From NCBI GenBank assembly GCA_010645155.1, contig JAAGOF010000071.1, positions 957,110 to 1,021,109 of the forward strand: a stretch of DNA of 64,000 nt, written 5' to 3'. Shown here one piece after another: positions 1 through 12,597 of this stretch. Within the stretch, counting starts at the first letter, position 1. Every line of letters starts with the position of its first letter. This DNA comes from Tigriopus japonicus. Lineage: Eukaryota > Arthropoda > Copepoda > Harpacticoida > Harpacticidae. Made by a program: the position numbers and the translations under genes. The notes under the pieces were generated by a model. The model had not been told where the DNA came from, did not search any database, and worked only from the letters and a program-made list of their open reading frames with translations.

Positions 1-2219
1 GGAATAAGCGGCCTTAACATGCACAGGAAGTAAACGCTTTCGTCATGAAAAGTGGATTAACTCCTCTGAAAAAAGCTGATGGTTTCATTGACATTCAAGG
101 TCACGAGCATGACCAGGTATGGTTTGTTTACTCATGACTTCTCGAACTTTGAAAAAAAGTGTAAATGTTCACAATTCGCCAGATGATTCAAGAAGACCGT
201 TGATAATTGCGCTGCGGGCAGCAACTTTGTCAATCTTTCCGTACATTCTCTTTTCTTTTTTTCTTTGAAATCTTAGCTCGCTTCCCCCATGAATCATGAG
301 TCAGCGATAAACATGTTGGCTTTTAATTTGCCAACATTAGCCGGACAATGAGGGTCGTGAGAAGCTCCAAATTGGCATTAATATTCACCTCACAAAGTCT
401 TCCATCTTAATCGTCCTGACCCCCAGGACGGGCTGATTAGTTATCTTTGATAGGTCCAATTATTTTGACACAGGCCAAGATTGATGTCCAAGGATTTAGA
501 CGAATAAAGAACCACAGTCATAAAAGAGGGTGAATAAAAAGATTTCCAGTGTTGGTCAAATCAAGATTTCCCTTTGATGGAGCACTAGCACGACACGAAT
601 GGCCTCTTGACACCTCGTCGTCAAGGTCGGGTCATCGCCATGTTCATGCCATTGAAAAGTAACTGCATCCACGCGTTTTACGATTGCATTTCCAGCATTT
701 CTCTTTTGTATTCAAATTCATTTAAGTGGGATTCAAACCTGAAAATTGGCCATAAGATTGCCACCTCCGAAAAGGAGAGCTCAATCAACGAAAACTTGCT
801 TTGGCTTGTGTCATGCCGTCATGATGTTTTGTCACTCTCCAGATATCGAAAATGCCATTCAATGCAATCTTCAAAAACCGGTTGAGAAGGTGGATTCCTG
901 ATGTCATGGTCAAGAAATGGCATTCGCCGGTTACATATTCGCGATCTTTATGGTCACCGACGTCGTTGTCGTCCAGGCGTGGGTTTCAGCATCGATCTAC
1001 AAAATCCCATGTGATTCATCATGGATGGGATTTAAAACCATTAACTATTGACCACAAAGTTTAAGGTCAAATGACCTGTTTTGATTTTGTGTTTCCGAGT
1101 TCCAGAGAATCTTCACTCTGTCTCCCTCGTGACCACAAAAACCACTCATGAGATTTGTGTCTAATGCTGAGAACAGGTGCTTGCTTACAGTATACTCTTG
1201 TTATTTAGTTGTCCCATGAATGAGTGCCCATGGGAAACATTGAGTGTCAAGTGCATTATGGTATTACCATAGACAAATGGGTTTAGGATAAGCATAATAA
1301 TCCCCTATGGTACATGTAGACGACTCTGAGATCTGAATCGAGATGTTAATCTTAAAAGGCAGGAGATCAGACGTTGGCTTTGTTCGAGCCAAATTTGGTT
1401 CTTCAATGGTTTGTCTGTTCTTGTTTACGAATTGTCAAGGGAGATTTAACACCTTCGCCACCCAAACCGAAAACTGGATGTCCATCCAGCAATCATTTTC
1501 TTCCTTTATCCTTGATCTTTCGACAATGGTATGCAAACAGAGGCCTGAACACTTGATATTTTTGTTTCAACAATTTATTTTGCATTCTCGCGTACATCAA
1601 TAATGGAAATGGTAGAGAATATCATCATCATTCATGGAATACAATCGTCACACACACACTCGCACAAGAGAAGCCTCTTTCTTGAATCTTGGGGTAAAAC
1701 ATGAAGTGGGATAGAACCCTCGCTAAACGCTCTCACGAAAGTTACGGAAAGAAACGTCTTTTCATCCTATGGCCACTTTTCTTGAGAGTTTTATGGCAAA
1801 TAAAAACCGAATTCCTGGTATGCAATATTTGAGCAATATCGCTTGAAGTTGGCGGATTGCTCGACGAGTCTTCTTTTGGAAAGAGTTAATAGGTTTTGCA
1901 TATCAGAAGAACCTTAATGAAAATGTGTCTCCGTCACTTTTTTCTCGAAATTTTCCTTGGCAAAAATCACCAAAAATGGAAACTTCCAATGTAATCACAG
2001 CTGCCAACGGAGGGCGATAAGGAATCCAAAAAAGCCATTATTGGCAAATGAGCAGGCCAAATCTTTTGCTTATGTGACTAGAGATGAGTATTACTTCCAA
2101 TGCCACAACAAGTGTTTTGATTAGGGTTTTCCCTTTCCGTACATAAGTAACAAAAGTAGACTGAAATTAAAGATGGATTGCTCGTTTTTTCAACAAGATA
2201 TAACAATAGGGGACCTTAG
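1..2219. other. Non-coding stretch, 3' flank of the chitin-binding gene
   Basis: I see no convincing exon here. Open frames are short, overlap each other in different frames and show no domain. The part next to 2220 should hold the 3'UTR of the minus-strand chitin-binding gene. No repeat family found elsewhere in the window was recognised here. Confidence 0.5.
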
Positions 2220-5200
2220 CTAGACAATTGGTAGGGAATCACTTTCCTTGCTGTTTTCAACCGCAACCGTTGCTTCTGTCGTGGCTTGACTGCTTTGATC
2301 TGCACGGGTATTCAGAATTCGAGTCGAGGCCGTTGGATTAAGGGCCCTCGTGTTCAAGACTTGGCCGCTCAAAAGTGGAAATAAACGGGTACTAAGTGAA
2401 CCCGTGGGAGAGAATGGAGAAGGGGTGGGTTCGAAAGTACTTTTGGGCTTTGGAGTTGACTCCTTCGAAGCCGGAGAAGATGCCGGCCTATTTTTGGAGT
2501 GCTTCTCTATCAAATTAGCGAGAGCGGTAGACACTCGTCGAGAATTACTCGAGGAAGTGCTAAGAGTATCATTAGAGCCTCTATCTTCCGATTGGTTGGG
2601 GCTCGTTATGGGCTTTTGGGTGTCTGTTATTGATGAATTGGACACAGACAACGATTGAAGCTCCTCTTCCTTTTGATCCTCATTGATAGGAGTGTTTGAT
2701 GTTGTGTTGCTCACATCTTCTCCGTCTTCATCATGATTATTATTGGCATCTTCGCTGCTGCTTGTGCTGTTGTGGTCGTCGTCAGTCTGGTGCCGAATTG
2801 TGATTAATGGCTTCTTGTTACCCCGACGATTCGACGAAGAGAACTTGGGCCGAGAACTATGTCTGAAGGGATGTTTTCGCTTGATTCCATTGTCGCCAAC
2901 GTACCGACTTTTGGCTTTTAAGTCGGATTTGACACGAGGTGTCTGTCCGTCTGGTCTAACTAACGGAAGTTTATCATCAGGGTTCAACTTGTTCTCCAGT
3001 CCTTGAGCGTTGGAATCAATTGACTTTTCAAATCTGGTTTGATCGGAGGCTTCCACTGTGGCTACTTTACGAGATAACTTGTTTCGATTGAACAGCTTTC
3101 CGCGGTTGGCCAATCGAGCGCGGATGTTGGACTTGACACGGGGTTGTTTGCCATCCGGTCTCAAGGGAATAAGTTCCGGATCTCTTTCTGCTTCTTCGAA
3201 AATGGGATCAGGAGTAAGGGGGGGTTCGAAGGTAGAGGTTGACGAAATTCCCCCCGGGACTTCTGTTACAGCTTCATCGTCATATTGAACGCCAGCCGTA
3301 ACAGCCAAACCGGGCACCCTCTCGGTTACAGGATCGGCGACATCGTCGTCGGATACGTCTTCCGGCGTAGTTGTTACCGCAACAAAGTTAATGTTGGATA
3401 AATCAATATCCACTTTTTTGCCCAAACGCTCATTTTGGCCAGATTTTTTCCTCTGCCAACGGTTCTTTTGGGCAATTTGAAGGTTGGACTTGACACGTGG
3501 TTTTCGTCGAGGTGGGTATGTCACAATTGGGGGTAGTCGTGGTTCCACAGTGGTTGTAGGGGGTAGGGTCAGAATAGCACCTGAAGCAACCCCGGGAATT
3601 CGGCCTGGTTCTTGATCAAGGGATGCTTCTGAAGTGACCTCATTTTCAGGGGTTGTATGGGGAGAGGGAGTTGGACGTCTTCTAGGATTGAATCGAGACC
3701 GGCGCCCATCCAAAGATGTAGGCTGATTATGAGTAATAGGAGAACTCGATTTGTTTTCCGAGGTGAGTGTAAAATCAGGTAAGCCTTTAATGGTGGCCGT
3801 TCCTTTGAAGTGAGCCAAAAGTTGTTCCTTGGTGAGTAAATGTGATGGTCTTGAACCTTGGGCTCGAGGAGAGAAATCGAGCTGAGGCTCCTCCGTTGTG
3901 GATATGGTCCTCTCTGTTGTTGTTGTGGTGGTTGTGGTGGTTTCTGGTTCTTGGGTAGTGGTGGTGAATCTAGATGAACGAGAGAAGCTAGGGCGAGCTT
4001 TTGGGGTAAAAATGCTTCTTGTTGTTGACACAATGGGTGAAAAGTTATTGTTGTTGTTGTTGGATGGTGTAGGTATGAACCTGGATGATAATCCAAATGA
4101 GCGGACAGTGGACGTAGAGACGGGAGCAAATGTAGTCGATCGCACAGGGGCAACAGTGGTTTCAACAGATGGGATCACAGTTGTAAAGGGTGGGTCATCT
4201 TCAAAGTCCTCGGCATAGAAATATTCCTCGTTTTTATCGTCTTGAGCTCTTAATGAAGGAGCCTCTGTGGTTCGAACTGACAAAGGTCGGGCAAAATTAT
4301 TCACCCTGGGTCGAGGAGTGGTGATGAGAGGATCTTCGTAGTCCGAAAATGGCTCCAGAGTGACGTCCACTTCGTTTTCAATTTCATTGATGCCTTCGTT
4401 TCCAGTCACAGACTTGCCGTCTCTGAGAGGTGTGAGTTGAGCGAGAAGTTGATTCAATTCTTGTCGAGTTTTCTTATTCTTATTACGTCTTCGACCGGTG
4501 ATACGGTTTCCCTTCTTGAAAAGATGATGGAAATTGCGTTTCCTAGCCTTGATATTCGATTTCACTCTCGGTCTACGCCCATCAGCCACTTTGGAAGGTG
4601 GACACTTGAAAGGATTGGAACATCCTTTGTCGAAGGTATTATTATCAAAAGCGCCATCGTCATCATCATACTCATCATCGTCGTCATAATCATTGGTATT
4701 TTGTGCAGGAAGTGGCGAGGCAACGCCGAATTGGTGCTTTCTGATCTTGTTCCTTCTCGAACCTCCAAAGCGTCCTCGATTTCGTTGCCTTGCCAAGATG
4801 TCAGACTTGACTCGAGGCTGTTGACGAACACGAGTAGGTGGGGTATTGACATTAACACTAGTGCGCGGCTCTTCGTCGAACTCATCGACTTCGCCAACAA
4901 ATTCAGGCTCTTCTGGTTCCAAAAAGACATTTGGTCTGGCAGATACACGAGGCCGTTTTCGGATGATAGGTTGTCTTCCACCACCTCGTCCTCGGAATCT
5001 GTTTGCCCCTCCCCTTTGTTTGAGATGAACATTTGACTTAACACGTGGTGGACTACCCGGTGGTCGAGCACGTGGAAAGGATGGAAATCCATTACGCGGT
5101 TTCTCTTCGATAAAAGTGTTGTCAGAGAACGGTTCGGGGGTTGAAACCTCGAATGTGGGCTGGATCGTTGAGGATATGCCGGGTGAATTTGAAACGGACA

Positions 5201-8200
5201 CATCGACAGGTCCGAAGGTGCTGGAAACGAAAGGCGGTCGAAACGTGGTGGAGACGAATTGAGGCCTTTCCTTTCTAGGTTTGGCCGAGAAGGGATGTAT
5301 CTTTGGCCCTGGAGTTGGGCTGAAGAATGGTCGAGAAGTGACGGGAGACAGAGTGCTTGAGGGGAAAATGGTATTGGGGGTTGTGGGATTGAATGCTTGG
5401 AACCCTGAGGGAGCAAACGAGTCGGTGACTGTGGGCTCAAAGGGTGCCACAGAGGAAGGCCCACGTGTTCCTTGAGAAATGGGACCAAACCCAGAATTTT
5501 CAGTTGGTCCAAAGTTGTCGAAGGGGTTTTCAGTTGTTCCAATTGTAGCCAATGGAGAGGCTGTTGGAATTTGGTCGAAAGGAGATGAGTTGTCTTGCGG
5601 CTTTCGAGAGCCAAACTTTTTGCGATTGAACCTGTTCCTATTGTTGTTGTTATTGTGACGTATGTTGGATTTCACTCTGGGAGGACGGCCATCTGGTCTG
5701 ACCTCGGGTCCTCCAATAAAGGTGTTCTGTTCCACTTCAACGTTTTCATTATTGGTGTTCTCGTCGTCGTCAAAGGGAGAAATGAAATTGATATTGGCGT
5801 CAACAAGTTCGACCTTGTTACCAATCTTGTTCCTGGGACTCTCGTTGAACCGGTTACGGCTTCTCAAAATGTTGGATTTCACTCTGGGAGGTCGACCATC
5901 GGGACGCACCACCGGGCCTTGGTTGTCATTTACTTGGCTATTGAAGTTGTTGATTTCGTCAACCGTGTCAAATCCTTGGTCTGTTCCGAAATCATTCGAA
6001 GTGTCAATTGTCACCTTGTTCCTGTTTCTATTCTTGAATCGGTTTGCGTTGTGCCTATTAGCGTGGATGTTCGACTTGACACGTGGAGGTCTTCGAGTGG
6101 TCTTGGTCACTCCGATTGGGATGGCAGTAGTGGTGGGTGAGAGGAATGGAGGCCGGTTTGGGATCGGAGGTGTCTTGGGTCGTGGCCCAAAAGGTCTGGT
6201 GCTCACATCCTCGTCCTCATCATAGTCTGAACCTCCTTGGAAACCGTTGTTGGAAGTAATCCTAGTATTCTGCCCTCTGCCAGAGTCGCGGTTTCCAGTC
6301 AACACTGGCGAGCTATTGGCTAAAAAATGATTGGCCTCGTTTTGTTGGTTGGGCGTGGTGAACCGGGTGTTCTCCTCCTCATATTCATAGTAATCGTAGT
6401 TATCCACTCCATAGTCGTCTTCGTACAGGTTATCTTGTTCCCCTGGTTGTGAGGAGGGTTGCTGCTTTTGACCGAAATCATTGGTAAACAACAGCACGGA
6501 TTGCTGGCAATCGACCTCAAACCAATTGGTGCAGACTAAATTCTGTTGATCGAATACGGTGTCATTCGGACACAGAAATTTAAAGTCCCGGAACTGCAAA
6601 GAGACAAAAGGAGAAAATTTTAATTGTCATCTTGAGGTTGTGGTCCAAGAAGGGTAACTAACGAAACCGTCATGCGAGTCATAACGGATCCTGTCGAATG
6701 GTATTTGCACTGACACCGAAAATGGAGGGGCTGTCCTTTGTATCCTATTACTATTACCCTTATTGCTCCCTGTTGCAAATACTTCCTATTTGCCTGCATG
6801 AGGCCATCGCATCCTAATGTCAAGTTGACTACAACACATCTGTGGAAATACGCAGCGTCTGTAGCCCATATCAGGATTGACCTTTCCCCTTCCCCATCTA
6901 ACCTCCTGTTCATGCATTATCAATCTTTCTTCAGCTTGGGTAACCTTGGGTAACGGCAAATGTCTAATTTCACGCACCTCCAATAACAAGGCAATACGTA
7001 GAGTGGATAGTTTTCCGCATTCTACGAAACTGGTAGGCTTGCTATTTACCGTGGATTTGCTGGCACTTGCCTATCATGACAATCTGACCCTGAAGTCCTT
7101 GAGATTTGGTTCTTATTGTTGTTTTGGTATTTGTTGTTTTTTTTCTCCCAAAGGAAAACCACCATGGCTATCATCATCAAGCCATAAATCGTTGCTTTTG
7201 AGAAATCTTTGAAAACAATCGTGGATGAGCCCAAAATGGTTACAATGCCTTTGAAACAGTACTGCTCAGCTGGCATCATCATCTTTTGTTCTCTACCTTG
7301 AGCATGGAGATCATCTTCATTTCAGGACGCACCAAGCCTGCTCATAGTCTACCTAGAGTGCAGCTCAGGGCAAAAAGCATCATGATGATCACCATCATGA
7401 TCATCATTATTATTGGGTGCATGCATGAGAGCAGCCAGCTCAAAAATAAAAAATATATATTCTATTCTTTGCCCATACACATACATCGAAACTGAGTAGT
7501 CTACGACTTTATTGAAAGCAAGAACGGAACGGATGCACCGAAATCAATCAATTTCTTCCACTCTTAGATCCCACCAGACTCAAAACGGGCACGTTTAGAG
7601 GATGACCTTGCACTGTCTTAACAAGGTCTGGTATTGGCATCCTTCAAAAATTGCATATCAAATTTACACCAATTGGGTTCTGAATAAAACCCGCTAGCCA
7701 CTTAAAATGACGAGCGAGATTCGGCGAATTCGGGAGACGAATTTCGTTCGTGGAATCCCAAAATTGGTTGGAAACTCATCTTCCTTCAAGTTCATTTTGA
7801 AGAAGGTAGGAAGATCTTTTAAATGATCATTAGCTGTGGTTCTTGTCAGGGCCCTTAGCTCCCCAAATCAACGACCCATCTAAGAAGGATGAGTACAGAG
7901 AAACGATTTTCAACGATCGATCCGCCAACAAGGCTTCTGGAGTAGTGAACTAGAACGAACAAATGTACGGACGAAGCAAGCCGCAAAGCAGCTATTTCAA
8001 GTCGGAAATTCCTCAGTTGACGAACAAGTTCAAGGCCTTTTCTCGGTTGTGCTCTAGGCTTGGAAAAATGAGTTGTCGCTCTTAAGTACTGAATAGAAAT
8101 GAGGGCTATTTTTAGCGAACTAATGCAAGGTCTTCTTCGCTTTTCGTTCTACCACCACGTGCCTTTTGCCAGGGTAAAGATTATAATTATGCGAAAGAAA

Positions 8201-10714
8201 TGACGATATTAGACGCAATTTGCAAAACAAAGCAATCAGAGCCACATGGGGGTCCAGGTTTGCCATACAACACGAGACGAGTTAGATATATGTATCACAT
8301 CTATTCTAACAACAACACCCATTAGTTTCATTCTCGAAGTATGTTTGTTTATTCACTATAATCTTAGTTACGCACTAAATTATAAATTCGTGTTGTCATT
8401 CCTCTGTTCCAGGAACTCTACGTATTGGGATCGTGTCAAACATCGAGGTCGACATGCTAATTTTATAGTTGGTTTTTGAACAAGACCTTCAATTACGACA
8501 TGTTTGTTTTATGGCCAAAGCACCCTTTTTACACTAAAGAAAATTACAATTGATTTCATCTCCGAGGTCGTGATCATTATCACATTTATGCAACGGACTG
8601 AATGTCACCCACCCCTACGCCGGAAATTCGATTGCAATTCGTACTTTGAGTGAACGATATGATGCTATGTTGATGTTCAATATTAGCCGAGTAAGCTCGG
8701 GTTCGATTTCGAAGACGTGCTTGCTTGAAACAGTTGTGTTTCCTGTTCTTCATTTTCAAATTCGGCTATATTCTTGCAAGTCGCGATTTCAACGTGTCTT
8801 CTTCTTGAGTATGGGAATTTCTGATCTCTACCAACACGACGCATTGAATAAAAAAAAGATTCAGTGCTTCACTTCCCTGAACTCTCAAGGGTCTAAGGAG
8901 TCCCGCAAGGAAGGTAAACATCGCCAATTTTTAGGCCTAACGCGACATTGAATCAAGCTCTGCCAAATGGAACCGTCGACTTCTTCCATTCAATCGATTT
9001 GATGACGATCATGATTCATGACAGAGAGATTACTTCGTGTCGACGCTCATGGGGTTCCAACTTTTTCGTCGTTCTGTCTGCGCATATGACCAAAAGTATT
9101 TCAAACGGGGTATTGAAGGAGAAGGAGCCATAAAGTAGGGGTGCCTCTATAAAAGGTCAGGGTCACCGCAAACACATCTTCAGAGAAGTAGTTTTGACAT
9201 TTGAGAAACTAGTTGGGAATGCTTTAACAGGACTCTAGTCTGTGGCACCATCTTCAGGTAGAGGTATGCCATTCACATACCAAAGATCTTTCCGGCCTAT
9301 CCAGACAATGCGAAAAAATATCCTCTTCATTATGAAGGTGCAAGAGAGATAAATCCTTCTGTTGTTTCATTGGACGTTGACTAAATGCCATTCTGTGTAG
9401 AGACCCGCAATATCTGCAAGGCCAAAAGGCCAAAGGTAAAAGACGAAGTGTGTACACACATCTTACAACAACTTAAAAACGGATGTAGTAGAAGGAACTA
9501 CGGGAAATTAATCTTTCTTAACTGTGCTCAAGCATGAGTAAGAAATCCACAATTACTGCCAAGAGGATCGTTCTAACAGCATTTATTGCTTAGAATATCC
9601 CAACGGAAAAAAGATTATAAGTTGCAGATTAAAACTGTTTGCATTAGAAGAGCAACAACAAAAAAAAATACATTTTTAAATATGTATGTATATATATATA
9701 TCTTTTAAATATGAGCAAAGTATTTGGAGATCACTTAAAATAAGAATAAACCATTTTTAAACCCTACCTAAAAGTGCAGACCCTCGCTAGCTTATTGAGC
9801 ATTAGAGGCTCTAGAATTTATACCACGGAAACAATCAGACGAATGTAGGTCGGTCGTCCTTGTCAGATTTATGTGATGAGTTCGCAATCTTCTCTAAATA
9901 GACCTTCTCGGCTATATTAAACTCAGGCCAGTTTTTTGAGTAATTTGCATTTAGAGCAGTTGAGAAACATCTTTCGACTCCAAATCCTCACGACTGGGAC
10001 CATGATCCATAAAGTGCCAACACAGTGAGGCCTTGAATCAGTTGCTGGCTGTTGTCGAATCTTTTGTGATAGTGTCGAGGGTGTTAGCAAAATGCCCCGT
10101 GATACACGACATAGTTTGATTATTCAAAGTGAGATCGCGCTTGGAGCAAAGCAACGATTTCTTCCATCTCGCTTGACTTTGCCAGCACCTCTAACGAATC
10201 TGACGAGAAAGAAGGGCCTCATTCGCTCTGCCACTAGTTCTTGGAACACCGTGGAAAAACGACATTTGGCTCTACCTCCAACACCACGACACAAAAACGT
10301 CATGACTTGAGACTTTCTTGGCTTTGGCACAACACTGTTTCGCCTCTAATTCTATCTACGAGAGGCTTTGGAATCTCATCAAGATGCGAGTCATCAGAAG
10401 CGTTTGCTTAAACTTCACTTTTGACGACTTTGTTTGCCTTCCATCTTTGCCCCAAGATGACAACTCGACCCAAAGTCAGACAACTACCTCGATGTATGAG
10501 TGTTAATGTAAGTGCCATGGCTCTCTTACCTCGTGAATATCAATTTGTAGACACACATGGAAAAGCTGACATTCGGCCTCCGGATCAGCGTAATAACCAC
10601 CGGTTATCTTATTCTTGCACGTGAAACTCGTCTCGGGGATGTTGTCGGGTGAATAATTGGGCGGCCTCTTTTGGGTCTCTGAAGTGGAAATGCATAACGA
10701 CAACCAGAGAAAAC
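2220..10714 (-). CDS. Secreted chitin-binding (peritrophin-A/CBM14) protein with nine PRVKS(N/D) repeats; 5' end missing
   Basis: Two exons are clear: 10530-10714 and 2220-6593. The first opens after a pyrimidine-rich acceptor with the end of a hydrophobic signal peptide (FLWLSLCIS), then begins one CBM14 domain (TCKNKITGGYYADPEAEC...FHVC). Its donor GAG|GTAAGA joins in phase 0 to TTGCAG|TTCCGG, completing the six-cysteine domain (FLCPNDTVFDQQNLVC...VDC). About 1400 further residues are low-complexity Ser/Thr/Pro/Asn/Arg-rich sequence with acidic patches and nine copies of PRVKS(N/D), often preceded by RPDG. One CBM14 at the N-terminus of a long disordered secreted chain recalls CPAP1-type cuticular proteins, so a role in cuticle or matrix is inferred. 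The first exon with the ATG was not located upstream of 10714. No frameshift is seen in the 4.4-kb exon. Confidence 0.85.
2924..6090 (-). repeat. Nine coding repeats, PRVKS(N/D) motif
   Basis: The motif is encoded near 6069, 5875, 5667, 5032, 4799, 4556, 3483, 3127 and 2924. A usual copy reads RPDG-x-x-PRVKS-N/D-I/L/V followed by an Arg/Asn-rich stretch often ending in RF. The linkers between copies are of very different length and composition while the core is nearly invariant, which suggests selection on the short motif and not recent tandem copying. I do not recognise it as a named domain. Confidence 0.85.
6594..10529 (-). other. Large intron of the chitin-binding gene
   Basis: Intron of about 3.9 kb between donor CACGAG|GTAAGA and acceptor CTTTGCAG|TTC, read on the minus strand. 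It contains no convincing exon. A short ATC/ATG-rich microsatellite lies near 7378-7415. A TATA-like box on the opposite strand at 9148 is listed separately. Confidence 0.7.
9148..9185 (+). promoter_or_regulatory. Candidate TATA promoter with abutting AGGTCA/GGGTCA half-sites
   Basis: TATAAAAG at 9148-9155 is followed about 30 bases later by a TTCAGA initiator-like site. Directly after the TATA box stand two abutting nuclear-receptor-like half-sites, AGGTCA and GGGTCA. A donor-like CAG|GTAGAG follows near 9257, so a short non-coding first exon is possible. No downstream coding exon was found, so this may be chance. Confidence 0.25.
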
Positions 10715-12572
10715 CTGAAACGGGGAAATAGAAAAACAAGGATGAGAAATACTAAAAAAACTTTGAGTTGAGAAATCCTTGGTCTTTTTTACTTGTAGGT
10801 CATGCTTCAGATTATCTGAATAAGCATCTGAGTGCCCAACAAAAATGCACTTTTTCGTCTTTGGTCATTTAGTCGAGCATTCATAACCGTTTTTATAACC
10901 ACGTGTCGATCGAAATTTCAAATCAGCAATTTAAAAAAGATCAACGGAGCAAACACGAGTAATCGCGTGTGTCTCTTAATTTCGTCAGGAAGGCTTCCAG
11001 GCGTCCCGAGTGAAATAGGCGTCATTTTTTGCCACGACAACTGGTTTCATCAACGGATTCAGTTTCCTCCTTCGCCAATGCATTTGCACTTTACAAGAGA
11101 GAAAAAAAAAGAATCTCAAATCATCTTCCAGAAACCTCTTGTCACTCACTTGGAGGAGCTGATGATCAAAGGAGAGGAAACAAAATTCCATCTTCATCTC
11201 GATTTCATGGAGCATCTTCCCATGACAAGATCCGAGCCAAGACCATCAAAACAAACGTACCACAAACAATCACATTCTCAAGAGGTGCGTGAGCGTTGAG
11301 GACCGTGATATCAGCTAAATGGACTTTGTACTTTAAGAGAGGCCATCTTTGTAGGATTGAAATTACTCTCCCCCATGACTTTAGATATGCGGAAGCTGAA
11401 TGATTGAAAGCTGGATTATTTACAACCATTCAGCGAAATCTAGTGAGGCAACGTTTTGCTATGAGTTTAAGTTTTGAGCGTTGGAATTGATTATACAAAT
11501 ACGTAGGAGGAATTTCTTGCGTGTGTGAATCATTTTTCAGCGGATCTTGATGGGGATTTCGATGAAAGCAAAGCTCGTGGTTCAGTTTCCAATTTCGCTC
11601 GGGTTAGAGATTTACTATCTTTATTGTCTTTTAATGATATTAAGAACAGCTTAAGTTGCTTATCAAACCACGACATCAATTTGCTTGTCAGGATTATCCA
11701 TTTCAAATTTCAGGGAAGAGGTCGGTTCCATTAGCCGTCCATGAGACATGAAAGAAATCGAAGAACATGCATTGCAAGCAAGGACTCTTATTATGAACCG
11801 CCCAGAAAGATTTGTCGATTTGTTTATGGTATCAGCTTTAAAGATCTTCAATATTCATCTTATTTACAAGCACTGGAAAGGTCTCCCTTGGTCAGAGAAT
11901 GGTTTCGCTCGGCCGAAGAAACCGGCCTTGAGGTCTGGATTGGAAAATAATCCTCCTCATGGGATGCTGACTCATACTGCATCGAGTAATGAAGTTCTAA
12001 TGACGGTTCATTACTCAACTGTATTGATATTCTTGACATCTAATTGGCTGGACAATCAAAGTTCAGAGCGAAGCACTTTGTGTGTACATGAAAGTCTCCT
12101 GTCTCAAGCACTCTTCGGCAAATTGTTGATTGGTCCAACCCAAGCAAGGATTTTCTCGTCAAGCAATTCTTAAAAGCACCTTTTGTGCAAATACTTAGCT
12201 TTGCGGAAATAGCTTGTTCACTTTTGCTCTTCGAAGGATTGAAAATTTTGGCTAATAACTCGATTTGTTGAGCCATTTGCCCACCAGATAAGGTGACTTT
12301 CATTTCTTTTATGAAGCCTCTTCAATTTGAATTTTGGACATGAAAGGACAAACCAAGGAACCTCTTTGAAGTTTTGAGCGAAATTAAAGTCAGGAAATAT
12401 GGGGACTTTTTTCTCTCTTTCATTCTTGTCAAGCTCAGTCTTGCCAAATAGGCAGAACAAACCCAAGATCGGTTGCGTCTTTTTGCCTCAATGAATGCCA
12501 TTCAAATGGGTGGCTCCATTCTTTTTTGTAACTCAGAGAATGGGGTGGGCTGAGCCGAGAATCTTCAAATAG

Positions 12573-12597
12573 CTTCTTCTTCTTCTTCTTCTTCTTT
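12573..12597. repeat. (CTT)n microsatellite
   Basis: About eight CTT units in a row. It is read as a simple sequence repeat; the arginine-rich open frame on the opposite strand is its by-product. Confidence 0.9.

Noticed and set aside
3569..6225. Long frames overlapping the chitin-binding exon on both strands
   Set aside because: Shadows of a long low-complexity coding exon; the minus-strand 1457-codon frame with CBM14 explains the sequence.
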